A stretch of 64,000 nt of DNA. Origin: an uncultured Lachnospiraceae bacterium (GTDB taxonomy: Bacteria > Bacillota > Clostridia > Lachnospirales > Lachnospiraceae). The notes beneath the pieces were generated by a model. The model made no database searches. It saw only the letters and a list, made by a program, of their open reading frames with translations, and had not been told where the DNA came from. Shown piece by piece: positions 39,579-48,790 of this stretch. The translations under genes were made by a program, and so were the position numbers. The stretch covers positions 1 through 64,000 of the forward strand of contig CANQUA010000009.1 of NCBI GenBank assembly GCA_947626915.1. Reading direction: 5' to 3'. The stretch's first letter is position 1; each line of letters starts with the position of its first letter.

Positions 39579-39618
39579 TGATTGTATTGACAATGTTTAG
39601 TATATTGAAGGGACAAAT

Positions 39619-40026
39619 ATGTGGGATGTAATTAAAAAACATAAAGAAATAATTATATATGGAATATGTGGAATATTAACGATGGTGATAAATACGGTAA
39701 GCTACATTATCTTTGCTCATTATTTCCATATCCATTTCCTTGCGAGTAATGCAATGGCATGGATTATAGCAGTTGCATTTGCATATTATACAAATAGTCT
39801 TTATGTTTTTGGTTATGCACCAATAAAAGCGCGAGGAAGCTTTCGACGTCTTTGCAGATTTGTATCGAGCAGAATATTCACGGGAATAATAGATATGTTT
39901 TTGATGTGGATTCTAGTGGATATTTGGCTGTTTCCGGATAATTTCACGAAAGTAATAGTTAATGTTATTGTTATTATTTTGAATTATATAATGAGCAAAT
40001 TTCTAGTTTTTAATGGTGTCGAATGA
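39619..40026 (+). CDS. GtrA-family membrane protein
   Basis: A 135-residue protein with four membrane helices and the GtrA pattern: YGICGILTMVINTVSYIIF, then AWIIAVAFAYYTNSLYVF, and the final SKFLVF. By family knowledge, GtrA/GtcA proteins move an undecaprenyl-phosphate-linked sugar to the outer membrane face, so that an external transferase can attach it as a side chain. It opens the AT-rich block. The GT2 with two C-terminal membrane helices (41282) and the multi-spanning GT-C-like protein (43856) provide the other two members of such a three-component system. GAAGGGACAAAT precedes the ATG. Confidence 0.9.
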   Translation: MWDVIKKHKEIIIYGICGILTMVINTVSYIIFAHYFHIHFLASNAMAWIIAVAFAYYTNSLYVFGYAPIKARGSFRRLCRFVSSRIFTGIIDMFLMWILVDIWLFPDNFTKVIVNVIVIILNYIMSKFLVFNGVE

Positions 40027-40166
40027 TCAATGATATTTAGAATTTGGTGAATATGTATGTGGATAGTTGTTATGTGATTTATTTCAGAAGATAAACAGAA
40101 TGAATAAAGTTATGTTTGAAATAATTATGATTAGTTTAATCTGAAGAGAAAAGGATTTGGAAAAGT

Positions 40167-41285
40167 ATGTATGATAAAATAATTATTGGTGCTGGATTGT
40201 ATGGTCTATATGCAGCATATTTTTGCGGGAAAAGGGGCGAGAAAGTTCTAGTATTAGAATGTGAAACAGCTTCGTTTAAACGGGCGACATATATAAATCA
40301 GGCACGCGTTCACATGGGATATCATTATCCACGTTCTATATCTACTGCTATAAAATCTGCCAACTATTTTGAAAGGTTTACAAAAGACTATGGTTTTTGT
40401 ATTTTGAAAGAGTTTGATCAAATATACGCTACATCGTCTCAATATTCATGGACAAGTGCGAAAGCGTTTAAAAACTTCTGTATGGCAGCCAATATTCCAT
40501 GTGAAGAAATTAATCCTAATAAATATTTTATCAATAAATTGTGTGATGGCGCCTTTTTAACAAAAGAATATACGTATGATGCTAATATTTTGAAAAATTT
40601 TTTTGCTGAAGAGATATCAAAACTTAACAATATAAAAATATTATATGGTGCATGCATTAAGGAAATCAATCTTCAATCTGCAATTTATTCAATAGTATTG
40701 TCAAATGGAGATGAGTTTAATGCACCATATATTTTAAATGCTACATATGCGGCTACGAATCAAATAAATTCGATGATTGGAGCGGAATTATATAGTATTA
40801 AATACGAACTTTGTGAAATTATCTTATGCAAAGTGAGTACAGAATTGATGAATGTTGGAATTACAGTTATGGATGGTCCCTTTTTTTCAATTATGCCTTT
40901 TGGGAAAACAGGATTTCATTCTTTAACTTCTGTATGTTTTACTCCGCATGCTACAAGTTATGATAAATTTCCTACTTTTTCTTGTCAAATAAAAAGTAGA
41001 GGTTTTTGTGATCCAAAACATTTGGGGAATTGTAATGAATGTTTGGCGAAACCAGCCTCTGCTTGGACGCAAATGGATCATCTTGCAAGAAAATATTTGT
41101 TGCCTCAATATACGTTCAATTATCAAAGTTCCTTGTTTTCAATGAAACCAATATTAAAATCATCGGAAATAGATGATTCGCGGCCTACAGTTATTAAAAA
41201 GCATTCAGATAATCCAACGTTTATAAGTGTTTTATCTGGGAAAATTAATACGGTGTATGATTTGGAGGAGGTGCTGCTCGAATGA
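40167..41285 (+). CDS. FAD-dependent oxidoreductase (DAO-like)
   Basis: A 372-residue protein with an N-terminal FAD-binding Rossmann motif (IIIGAGLYGLYAAYF, GxGxxG) followed by VLVLECE, the acidic residue that binds the adenosine ribose. The fold and order suggest the D-amino-acid-oxidase/glycine-oxidase superfamily or a relative of UDP-galactopyranose mutase; no diagnostic residues settle this. No membrane segment. Codon use is strongly AT-rich. It overlaps the next gene by four bases (ATGA). It may oxidise or isomerise a sugar used as side chain, but the substrate is unknown. Confidence 0.75.
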   Translation: MYDKIIIGAGLYGLYAAYFCGKRGEKVLVLECETASFKRATYINQARVHMGYHYPRSISTAIKSANYFERFTKDYGFCILKEFDQIYATSSQYSWTSAKAFKNFCMAANIPCEEINPNKYFINKLCDGAFLTKEYTYDANILKNFFAEEISKLNNIKILYGACIKEINLQSAIYSIVLSNGDEFNAPYILNATYAATNQINSMIGAELYSIKYELCEIILCKVSTELMNVGITVMDGPFFSIMPFGKTGFHSLTSVCFTPHATSYDKFPTFSCQIKSRGFCDPKHLGNCNECLAKPASAWTQMDHLARKYLLPQYTFNYQSSLFSMKPILKSSEIDDSRPTVIKKHSDNPTFISVLSGKINTVYDLEEVLLE

Positions 41286-42229
41286 ATATGAAAGAAAAGA
41301 ATTTTATTTCAGTAATAACTTATGTCCATAACAATAGTGATAGATATCTATCATTTTTGCGTATTATCGGACGAGTCTTAGATGAGCATTTTGATAATTA
41401 TGAAATAATACTTGTAAATGATGCTTCTTCAACTGAATGTATGGCTCAGATAAAACAAAATATTAAGCAAGAAAAATATAAATTCCCAATTACTGTTGTT
41501 AACTTGAAGGATTTTCAGGGAATTGAGTCAGGTATGTTAGCTGGAGAAAATTATGCAATAGGAGATTTTATTTATGAATTTGACACATTGAATGTGGACT
41601 ATGATATTGATATGATAATGAAAGTATATTATAGAGCTTTAGAAGGATTTGATATAGTATCTGCGGTCCCCAAAAACACAAATGTTGGTTTTTCGTATAT
41701 ATTTTATAAAATATATAATACAAGTTCAAAACAAGGTAAAATTTATCATGAAACATTTCGTATTCTTTCTAGGCGGGCCTGGAATCGAATTCTGTCTATA
41801 AACTCATCGATTCCATATAGAAAAGCCATATATAACAATTGCGGTTTGAAAACGGATTATTACTTTTATGATAATAAGAAAAATACTTTAAAATATTCAG
41901 AAGATGAAAAAAAACATCGTTTCAGTTTGGCTATAGATTCGTTTATTATTTTCACAAATATTTTTGAGAAAATCTCTTTTATATTCAGTTGCTCTTTCGC
42001 CATATTTGCATTACTGGTTTTAGGGTATACTTTTTTTATATATTTTGGTAAGAGCAGGCCGGTCGAAGGTTGGGCGCCAATTATGGGCTTCCTTTCAATG
42101 GCCTTTTTTGGTGTTTTTTCTTTAATGACAATAACACTTAAGTATTTATCTTTAATTTTAAAAACAATTTTAACTCAACAAGATTATCTTATTGAGTCAA
42201 CAGAAAGAATAATAATGGAGGATAAATAG
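41282..42229 (+). CDS. GT2 glycosyltransferase with two membrane helices (GtrB/CsbB-like)
   Basis: A 315-residue protein. The N-terminal GT-A domain has FISVITYVHNN and ILVNDASST with donor-binding Asp, and FDTLNVDYD in the DxD position. Two C-terminal membrane helices (about residues 235-257 and 268-295) are the feature that marks the polyprenyl-phosphate glycosyltransferases GtrB, CsbB and relatives. By family knowledge these charge undecaprenyl phosphate with one sugar on the inner face. Together with GtrA upstream it supplies the lipid-linked donor for extracytoplasmic decoration. Coupled by overlaps to both neighbouring genes. Confidence 0.82.
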   Translation: MNMKEKNFISVITYVHNNSDRYLSFLRIIGRVLDEHFDNYEIILVNDASSTECMAQIKQNIKQEKYKFPITVVNLKDFQGIESGMLAGENYAIGDFIYEFDTLNVDYDIDMIMKVYYRALEGFDIVSAVPKNTNVGFSYIFYKIYNTSSKQGKIYHETFRILSRRAWNRILSINSSIPYRKAIYNNCGLKTDYYFYDNKKNTLKYSEDEKKHRFSLAIDSFIIFTNIFEKISFIFSCSFAIFALLVLGYTFFIYFGKSRPVEGWAPIMGFLSMAFFGVFSLMTITLKYLSLILKTILTQQDYLIESTERIIMEDK

Positions 42230-43149
42230 TGAAATCACTTGTTGGTTATACAGGATTCGTAGGTTCAAATTTACTGGAACAAACAGATTTCGAAGGATTG
42301 TATAATTCGAAAAATATCGAAAATGCATATGGAACACATCCAGAATTATTAATATATGCAGGAGTGCCAGGGACAAAGTATCTCGCGAATAAATATTATG
42401 TGGAGGACAAGCAGATTATAGATTCAGCAATTAAAAATATTAAAAACATAATGCCAAAAAAACTGGTTCTTATTTCTACGGTAGATGTTTACAGTTCTTT
42501 AGATGGATGTACTGAAAATAGTAAAATAGATGATACGAAATTATCGCCATATGGAAAACATAGATATATGTTGGAGGAATGGGTAAAATCATGTATTAGT
42601 GATTATCATATTATCAGATTACCGGCAATATATGGCAATAAATTAAAGAAAAACTTTATTTATGATTTAATAAATAGAACTCCCCGCATGATATCGATTG
42701 ATTTTTATAAAAGGCTAGAAAAGCAGATTAAAAAATATTACGAACCATATGATGAAGAGTTTATGAAATTGCGATTTATTGGTAAAGAAGAAAATAAAGA
42801 ACTTGAGTCATTTTTCAGGAAGAGTGAATATAATTCGCTTATGTATACAGATAGCCGAGCGTATTATCAATTTTATAATTTGAAGTACTTATATGATGAT
42901 ATTTTAAAAGTGATAGATCATAAGATACCTGTCATAAATCTGGTTACTGAGCCAATAAATGCAGGAAATCTATATTGGTATTTATATCATGACATATTTA
43001 CGAATCACATAGGTTCAGACTATATTCAGTATAGGTTAAAAACGAATTATGACACTTTGTGGAATAGTGAAAATGGATATATTAAACCAGCATCTGAAAT
43101 ATATATGGATATTCAACGCTATATCGAAACAAATAAATGTTATTTTTAG
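42229..43149 (+). CDS. NAD-dependent epimerase/dehydratase-type SDR with altered catalytic Lys
   Basis: A 306-residue extended SDR. The nucleotide-binding glycines are at the very N-terminus (VGYTGFVGSNL). KLVLISTVDVYSS supplies the catalytic Ser/Thr, and the catalytic Tyr108 lies in SPYGKHRYMLEEW. In the usual YxxxK motif, Lys is four residues after Tyr; here that position is Arg112. The protein may therefore have weak or changed oxidoreductase activity. GTG start overlaps the preceding stop region. It probably makes or modifies the side-chain sugar with the oxidoreductase two genes upstream; the exact product is not deducible. Confidence 0.75.
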   Translation: MKSLVGYTGFVGSNLLEQTDFEGLYNSKNIENAYGTHPELLIYAGVPGTKYLANKYYVEDKQIIDSAIKNIKNIMPKKLVLISTVDVYSSLDGCTENSKIDDTKLSPYGKHRYMLEEWVKSCISDYHIIRLPAIYGNKLKKNFIYDLINRTPRMISIDFYKRLEKQIKKYYEPYDEEFMKLRFIGKEENKELESFFRKSEYNSLMYTDSRAYYQFYNLKYLYDDILKVIDHKIPVINLVTEPINAGNLYWYLYHDIFTNHIGSDYIQYRLKTNYDTLWNSENGYIKPASEIYMDIQRYIETNKCYF

Positions 43150-43157
43150 GGGGATGT

Positions 43158-43877
43158 ATGAGGATAAATATTTTGTTCCCTGTGCTAAACGAAGAATCAC
43201 GTCTTCGTAATGGCATTGAAAAAACTATCTCGTATATAGAGAAAATAGTTTCTGATACTGAATGGGAATTAACAATTATTGATAATGGTTCAACAGATAG
43301 AACAGCTGAGATTTCAAAGAATTTATCTCAGACATATAGGAATGTTTCCTATAAATATATACAAGAAAAGGGAGTTGGTGCTGCGTTTCGGGCAGGAGTT
43401 TCCTCTAATACATGTGATATTGTTGGATATATGGATATTGACTTATCTACAGATTTGGAACATCTTTCGGAGATGGATAGTATTTTTCGGACGGATAACC
43501 ATGTAGATATTGTGAATGCATCTCGATACTCGAAAGACTCTGTGTTGCAGGGGAGAAAATGGTATAGAAATATCATATCATATATTCTTGTAATTATATT
43601 AAAAATTTTATTCCATATGAAAGCTTCAGATGCGATTTGCGGATTTAAATTTTTTAAAAAAGAAGTAGCAGAAGATTTAATCAAAGAATCTAGTGAGGAA
43701 CCTGGATGGTTTTTTTTGATTGAGATTTTGTTACGTGCAGAAAGAAAAAAATGTGTTATATATGAATTGCCTGTGAAATGGATCTATGAATCGCATACAA
43801 AAGTGCGAATTTGGAAAGTCACATTAAATTATATTATACATATATGGAGGCTATTATGGGAGTTTCAAAGATCGTAG
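43158..43877 (+). CDS. GT2 glycosyltransferase, DPM1-like
   Basis: A 239-residue protein with the GT2 pattern [28 protein letters not shown], then YMDIDLSTDLEH (DxD) and DAICGFKFFKKE, all characteristic of dolichol-phosphate mannosyltransferase-like enzymes. It lacks the pair of C-terminal membrane helices found in GtrB proteins, although one hydrophobic segment (ISYILVIILKILF) is present. The ATG at 43158 is chosen because AGGGGGA precedes it; a start at 43137 would overlap the previous gene. It could charge undecaprenyl phosphate with a second sugar. It overlaps the next gene by 22 bases. Confidence 0.82.
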   Translation: MRINILFPVLNEESRLRNGIEKTISYIEKIVSDTEWELTIIDNGSTDRTAEISKNLSQTYRNVSYKYIQEKGVGAAFRAGVSSNTCDIVGYMDIDLSTDLEHLSEMDSIFRTDNHVDIVNASRYSKDSVLQGRKWYRNIISYILVIILKILFHMKASDAICGFKFFKKEVAEDLIKESSEEPGWFFLIEILLRAERKKCVIYELPVKWIYESHTKVRIWKVTLNYIIHIWRLLWEFQRS

Positions 43878-45838
43878 AAGAAAATAATCAAAAAGAACAA
43901 AAATATAAAACTGCTTGCCAGATGCTCCTTGTTCTTTTCATGGGAATCATGTTAGTATATTTTTCAGGACATGACTTTAATCCAAGCGGCGAATGGAGAA
44001 GTTACGTCTTGCCAACAATTTCGTTCATTAATGATGGAGATTTCACACTATCTCATGAGGATTTTTCAGTAGCGTGTGAATGGCTTCCTGAATGGGAGCC
44101 ATTTATTACTGAAGGTGGGTTTTCTGTATCTCCTACAAATCCATTTCATACAAAAAATGGAGATGTCATTCCATGGTATTTCTTTACATATTCGCTTTTC
44201 TGTGTTCCTGTCATGTTATTTCTAAAATTTTTGGGACTTTCATTGACAAAAACCTGGTGTTTAGCGAATACAATTTTCTACGTAATTAGTTTATATATTG
44301 TATATATGTATGCTAATACCAACTACAAAAACAAGTTACTACTGTTACTTTTGTTGATAGTAAATCCATGTTTATACTATTTTCGTTGGACTTCAGCAGA
44401 AGTTTTTATTTCTTCCTTTGTTATAATGGCATTAACGTATTGGAGTAAGAAATTATATAAACCAGCGGCATTTTCGGCATCTATTGCTGCCAGTATGAAT
44501 CCAGTATTATTATTGCTTTGCCTAGCAGTTGGTATTTCATTTTTAGTAAATATGTGCCAGAATAATAGTATTAATGGGCTACATTCTTTTATGGGTACTG
44601 TCAAAAAGAATTTGTTTTGCCTGATAAGGGTTGGCATTTGTTTTATCCCTGCGATAGTGCCATTAATATACAATTTATGTTTAGTGGGAAATATAAATAT
44701 TACAGCTTCTGCCGGATATGCAAGTTTTCATTATATACCCCAGAGATTTCTTGCATATTTATTTGATTTAAATTATGGATATTTTCCATATTTCAGTTTC
44801 GTTTTGATTTCCTATTTCGTAGTATTTGCAGCATCTTTGTATTATAAAATGTTTAACGCGATTCTTCAGAGTATATTATTTCTTTTTGTTATAATGGGAT
44901 ATTGCCTGATTGGACATATTAATTGTGGAATGACTGGCATTGCAAGATATAGTGTTTGGGGAAGTCCCATCATGGTTTTTGTAGTTATTATGTATTATGA
45001 AAAAGTATTCCAAAAAAAGATGAGAAAGATAATCGGTATAATGGTAATATTAACAATTATCGCATCAGGAGGATTGCTTGAGATATACTATAATAATTTG
45101 GGACTATATACTTCTTTCACACCATTAGCAGAAGTAGTGTTAGACTTTTGCCCAATTATATATTCTCCACTGCATTCTACATTTAACTCTCGTGTGAATC
45201 ATGTAGATGGAGGATACAGCTATACATTACCAATATATTATACTGATACAGATGATTATGCGAGAAAAATATTAGTGGATCCATTCTCAGTAGACACAGT
45301 GAGAACGTCCTTGTTGGGAAGTACAGATGATATGGAGTGGCTGAATCAAAAATTGAATGCAATAAAAAAAGAAGAGTACATATCTATACCCCGAAATCGG
45401 AAGTTAGCCAAAGTTTCTAAATTAGAGGAAGATAATACGATATGGTTTTCGGGAGATAATTGGAATGCAAATGAATTTATAAGAGAAGGGGTTTCCCATT
45501 CAGAAAATACATTTACTTGGACAGACAGAAATGATGTGGCTTTTTCATTTGCTCCGAATAAATATGACGAACTAAAACAATATAAAATTTCTATTTACAT
45601 AGACGGAACTTATAATGGAGCTCAGAATGTGATTATATCAGAGAATGGGCAAGAATTGTATAATAATATAATATTACCTGAAACGAAAGAACTGACTTTT
45701 AATGTTCATCCGGTTAATGGCGTGATTAGATTCCATATGTTAATCCCTAATGCTATTTCTCCATATGAATTAAATCAATCTGCCGATAGAAGGGAGTTAG
45801 GGGTCAGATTAGTTAAAGCTGTTTTAGAGATCGACTAA
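43856..45838 (+). CDS. Multi-spanning membrane protein, probable GT-C glycosyltransferase
   Basis: A 660-residue protein with about eleven membrane helices between residues 20 and 425 and a soluble C-terminal domain of about 210 residues. The first extracytoplasmic loop is long and acidic (HDFNPSGEWR, then DGDFTLSHEDF), as is usual for GT-C enzymes that use polyprenyl-phosphate sugars. The C-terminal domain is beta-rich (ISIYIDGTYNGAQNVIISENG). It is the third part needed for a GtrA/GtrB/GtrX or GtcA/CsbB/YfhO-like system and would attach the flipped sugar to the exported polysaccharide on the outer face. The start at 43856 follows TGGAGG; the frame is open 15 codons further upstream. Family assignment is from topology and context. 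Confidence 0.75.
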   Translation: MGVSKIVEENNQKEQKYKTACQMLLVLFMGIMLVYFSGHDFNPSGEWRSYVLPTISFINDGDFTLSHEDFSVACEWLPEWEPFITEGGFSVSPTNPFHTKNGDVIPWYFFTYSLFCVPVMLFLKFLGLSLTKTWCLANTIFYVISLYIVYMYANTNYKNKLLLLLLLIVNPCLYYFRWTSAEVFISSFVIMALTYWSKKLYKPAAFSASIAASMNPVLLLLCLAVGISFLVNMCQNNSINGLHSFMGTVKKNLFCLIRVGICFIPAIVPLIYNLCLVGNINITASAGYASFHYIPQRFLAYLFDLNYGYFPYFSFVLISYFVVFAASLYYKMFNAILQSILFLFVIMGYCLIGHINCGMTGIARYSVWGSPIMVFVVIMYYEKVFQKKMRKIIGIMVILTIIASGGLLEIYYNNLGLYTSFTPLAEVVLDFCPIIYSPLHSTFNSRVNHVDGGYSYTLPIYYTDTDDYARKILVDPFSVDTVRTSLLGSTDDMEWLNQKLNAIKKEEYISIPRNRKLAKVSKLEEDNTIWFSGDNWNANEFIREGVSHSENTFTWTDRNDVAFSFAPNKYDELKQYKISIYIDGTYNGAQNVIISENGQELYNNIILPETKELTFNVHPVNGVIRFHMLIPNAISPYELNQSADRRELGVRLVKAVLEID

Positions 45839-45915
45839 AAGTCTAGGTATATTATGTGTGCTTTTTGTTATGGTAAATGGATGATGAAAAATAAATGAGG
45901 AGAAATTTTTTTATA

Positions 45916-46746
45916 ATGAAAAAATATCACTTATTATTAATATGCTTGGTTGGCGTGTTGCAAATCGGTTGTTCTGTAGATGCCGTTCCAAATCAATACG
46001 ATGTAAAACTCAAAACAAAACAAGAATATCTGGAAATTAGTCTTGGCGGGCAAACTACACAGGTGGAAGTATCAGTAGACAGTTATGTTTTTCAGGAATT
46101 GTCATCAGATAATGGCGTTTTCCTTTCTTACCATATTCTGTCATCTGAAGGAGAGGTGCTGGATTATGACGGCATCAGGACAAAAATAGAGCCAATTAAA
46201 GCACGGGATAAGAAGGATGAAATAGTTAATGTAACAGTACCATTATCAGCCGGCGAATATATTCTCGAAATTGATATGATCAGAGAAGGCGTATCCTGGT
46301 TTTCTAAACAGGGAATGGAGCCTTTACGCATCCCTATGAAGGTTATAGAGAGTTATGAACCGGATTATCAGAAAATTATATTAAGTTCTGAAATGGATCA
46401 GATGAATGTTATTTACGGAGATGTAATAGAAATTCCTGTTTCTATAGAGAATCTCTCGGATATGCCGCTATATAACGATGGGAAATATGAAATCAGAGGT
46501 TCATACAGAATTAAAGATCAAAAGGGGAATGTATTGGGGTATGAGGGAAAACGTACTGGACTACCTGTAGAGATACTGTCCGGGGAAAAGGATACGGTTG
46601 ACATAGTTGTAGATCCTGCCCCATTTGAAGAACTCGGAAGTGGTGAATATATAATTGAGGTGGATTTGGTGATTGAAGGCGTCACATGGTTTAGCCAAAA
46701 AGGAATGGTGCCTCTGGAAATACCATTGACGATTGCAGAGCAGTAG
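45916..46746 (+). CDS. Lipoprotein with duplicated carbohydrate-associated beta domain
   Basis: A 276-residue exported protein. The N-terminus MKKYHLLLICLVGVLQIGCS is a lipoprotein signal with lipobox LQIGC. Two similar beta domains follow; both end with nearly the same motif (YILEIDMIREGVSWFSKQGM and YIIEVDLVIEGVTWFSQKGM). The same motif occurs in soluble modules linked to polysaccharide-modifying enzymes; its function is unknown to me but a glycan-binding role is plausible. The gene is AT-rich and closes the AT-rich block. Start at 45916 is preferred for the lipoprotein signal, with AGGAG 13 bases upstream; 45895 is an alternative. Confidence 0.75.
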   Translation: MKKYHLLLICLVGVLQIGCSVDAVPNQYDVKLKTKQEYLEISLGGQTTQVEVSVDSYVFQELSSDNGVFLSYHILSSEGEVLDYDGIRTKIEPIKARDKKDEIVNVTVPLSAGEYILEIDMIREGVSWFSKQGMEPLRIPMKVIESYEPDYQKIILSSEMDQMNVIYGDVIEIPVSIENLSDMPLYNDGKYEIRGSYRIKDQKGNVLGYEGKRTGLPVEILSGEKDTVDIVVDPAPFEELGSGEYIIEVDLVIEGVTWFSQKGMVPLEIPLTIAEQ

Positions 46747-46814
46747 TCTTCTTTAACGGGTGAAGAGTCAAAATACGGAGAATGTAAAAGGCTTTGCCTG
46801 CCGGAAGTTTCTCA

Positions 46815-46843
46815 TTGCTATTTTCCCACAGTCCAGATATAAT
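46815..46843 (+). promoter_or_regulatory. Internal promoter before the AAA-ATPase gene
   Basis: TTGCTA, 17 bases, TATAAT, about 105 bases before the ATG at 46949. It lies at the end of the AT-rich block and could make the following genes partly independent of the operon promoter. Confidence 0.65.
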
Positions 46844-46948
46844 GATAGCATGAAAAGCATCAGAAGCAGATAACTCGTGTATCTAAAATATAGTACTTGA
46901 AGTATTTGGGCTAAGGCAAAAACCAGTTATTGCAGGGAGGTGGAGACG

Positions 46949-48643
46949 ATGGCACAAAACTATGCAGAGAAAATGCCGGCAGTAGGGCTGGAGTTTTTCG
47001 AAAAGCTGCGCAGGAATAACGGCTATTACGTGGATAAAACAGGGCTTATTACCGAGCTGTTGTCCAACCGGGCAGAAGTGACGCTCTTCACCCGCCCGCG
47101 GCGGTTTGGGAAGACGTTAAACATGACCATGCTGAAATATTTCTTTGAGATGGGGGCGGATCCGGCGCTTTTTGACGGGCTGGCGATCTCGCGGGAGACG
47201 GACCTGTGCGAGAGATATATGGGGAAATATCCGGTGGTGTTCGTGACGCTCAAGGACATGGAGGGAAATGATTTCCGCAGCGCCTGCAGCATGGCCGCGT
47301 CGTCGATACGCTGGGAGGCGGCCAGATTTGATTTCCTTCGTACCAGTCCTGCCCTTACGGAGGAAGAGAAGGCGCAGTACGTGAAGCTGTGCCGATGGGA
47401 TATGGACCGTGATACGCTGGCCGGAAGCCTTGGAACCCTTTGTCAGATGCTGCAGAAGCATTACGGACAGAAGGTTATTCTGCTGGTCGATGAGTATGAC
47501 GTGCCGCTGCAGAAGGCGTTTTATAAAGGATATTATGATGAAATGGTGCAGATGATCCGCAGCATGTTCAGCCAGGCGATTAAGACGAACGACAGCCTGG
47601 AGATGGCGGTGCTGACCGGGTGCCTGCGGATCTCCAGGGAGAGTATTTTTACGGGTATGAACAATCTGCGCGTGCTGACGGTTTCGGATTCGCGGTGCGA
47701 TGAGTATTTCGGCTTTACGGACGGGGAAGTGCAGGAGATGCTGGCGTATTACGGCCTTTCGGACGCCTATGGGGCGATGAAGGAATGGTATGACGGCTAT
47801 CGGTTCGGTGAGACGGAGGTATATTGTCCGTGGGATGTGATTAATTATGTGGATCTTCTTCTGGCGAACCCGAAAGCGCGGCCTCAGAATTACTGGGCGA
47901 ATTCCAGCGGCAATGACGCGGTTACGGAGTTCGTGAAGCGGCTGGATGCGGGGGCGGCGACCAGGGAGCTGGAACAGCTGGCGGCTGGCGAGGCCGTCAT
48001 GAAAGAGATCCGTCAGGAGCTTACTTATCGGGAAATGTACGACTCCATTGAGAATCTGTGGAGCTTGCTGTATATGACCGGCTATTTAACGAAGTGCGGC
48101 GAGGCGGATGGCGAAAAGTTGCCGCTTATGATCCCGAATATGGAGATCCGGGGGATTTTCAAGAGGCAGATCATGGATCTGTTCAAGGAAAAAGTGGCTC
48201 AGGACGGTGCAATGGTGCGGGATTTCTGCGGTGCTCTAAAATGTGGGGACGCTGTGAAGGCGGAGGATTTGTTCCAGCAGTACCTGAAGAAGACGGTGAG
48301 CATCCGCGACACCTTCGCGCGGCGCGATCTGAAGGAGAATTTCTATCACGGGATCCTGCTGGGGATCTTAAGCTTTAAGGGAAATTGGTATGTGACCAGC
48401 AATGAAGAGACCGGGGACGGCTACGGCGACGTCCTGATCGAGACGGAGGATGATGAACTGGGGATCGTCATAGAAGTGAAATACGCGCGTGACGGCGACC
48501 TGGACAAAGGCGCGGAGCTGGCGCTCTGCCAGATCGAGGAACGGCATTACGAGGAAAAATTGCTGGATGACGGAATTGAGAAGGTGCTGAAATACGGAAT
48601 CGCTTGTTATAAGAAGCGCTGCAGAGTGGCGCTGGGGAGCTGA
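46949..48643 (+). CDS. AAA-ATPase-like protein with C-terminal PDDEXK nuclease-like domain
   Basis: A 564-residue cytoplasmic protein of the AAA-ATPase_like plus PDDEXK_9 architecture. The N-terminus (FFEKLRRNNGYYVDKTGLI) and P-loop TRPRRFGKTLNMTML (about residues 48-62) are diagnostic, as is Walker B ILLVDEYDVPL (about 178). The C-terminus has DVLIETEDDELGIVIEVKYA (about 495-515), matching the D-ExK pattern of the nuclease fold. These proteins occur in many copies in gut Clostridia and Bacteroidetes and their role is not established. The start at 46949 follows GGGAGG. It does not fit a polysaccharide pathway, is GC-rich, and sits at the junction between the AT-rich block and the nucleotide-sugar genes, so it may be an inserted accessory gene. 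Confidence 0.88.
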   Translation: MAQNYAEKMPAVGLEFFEKLRRNNGYYVDKTGLITELLSNRAEVTLFTRPRRFGKTLNMTMLKYFFEMGADPALFDGLAISRETDLCERYMGKYPVVFVTLKDMEGNDFRSACSMAASSIRWEAARFDFLRTSPALTEEEKAQYVKLCRWDMDRDTLAGSLGTLCQMLQKHYGQKVILLVDEYDVPLQKAFYKGYYDEMVQMIRSMFSQAIKTNDSLEMAVLTGCLRISRESIFTGMNNLRVLTVSDSRCDEYFGFTDGEVQEMLAYYGLSDAYGAMKEWYDGYRFGETEVYCPWDVINYVDLLLANPKARPQNYWANSSGNDAVTEFVKRLDAGAATRELEQLAAGEAVMKEIRQELTYREMYDSIENLWSLLYMTGYLTKCGEADGEKLPLMIPNMEIRGIFKRQIMDLFKEKVAQDGAMVRDFCGALKCGDAVKAEDLFQQYLKKTVSIRDTFARRDLKENFYHGILLGILSFKGNWYVTSNEETGDGYGDVLIETEDDELGIVIEVKYARDGDLDKGAELALCQIEERHYEEKLLDDGIEKVLKYGIACYKKRCRVALGS

Positions 48644-48790
48644 TTGATCGGCAGAATTAGACATTTTGCTGTATATTAGATTGGCAGCTTTGTGAATATG
48701 GGAAAAAACAAATCCTTCATCGGAACGGTGGAGGATTTATTTGTGTGGAAAAATATATTGTAGTAGGACAGAATGGAGGACTGATATAAG

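Noticed and set aside
48690..48745. Terminator before manC
   Set aside because: AAATCCT and AGGATTT pair, but the stem is AT-rich and lacks a clear T-run.
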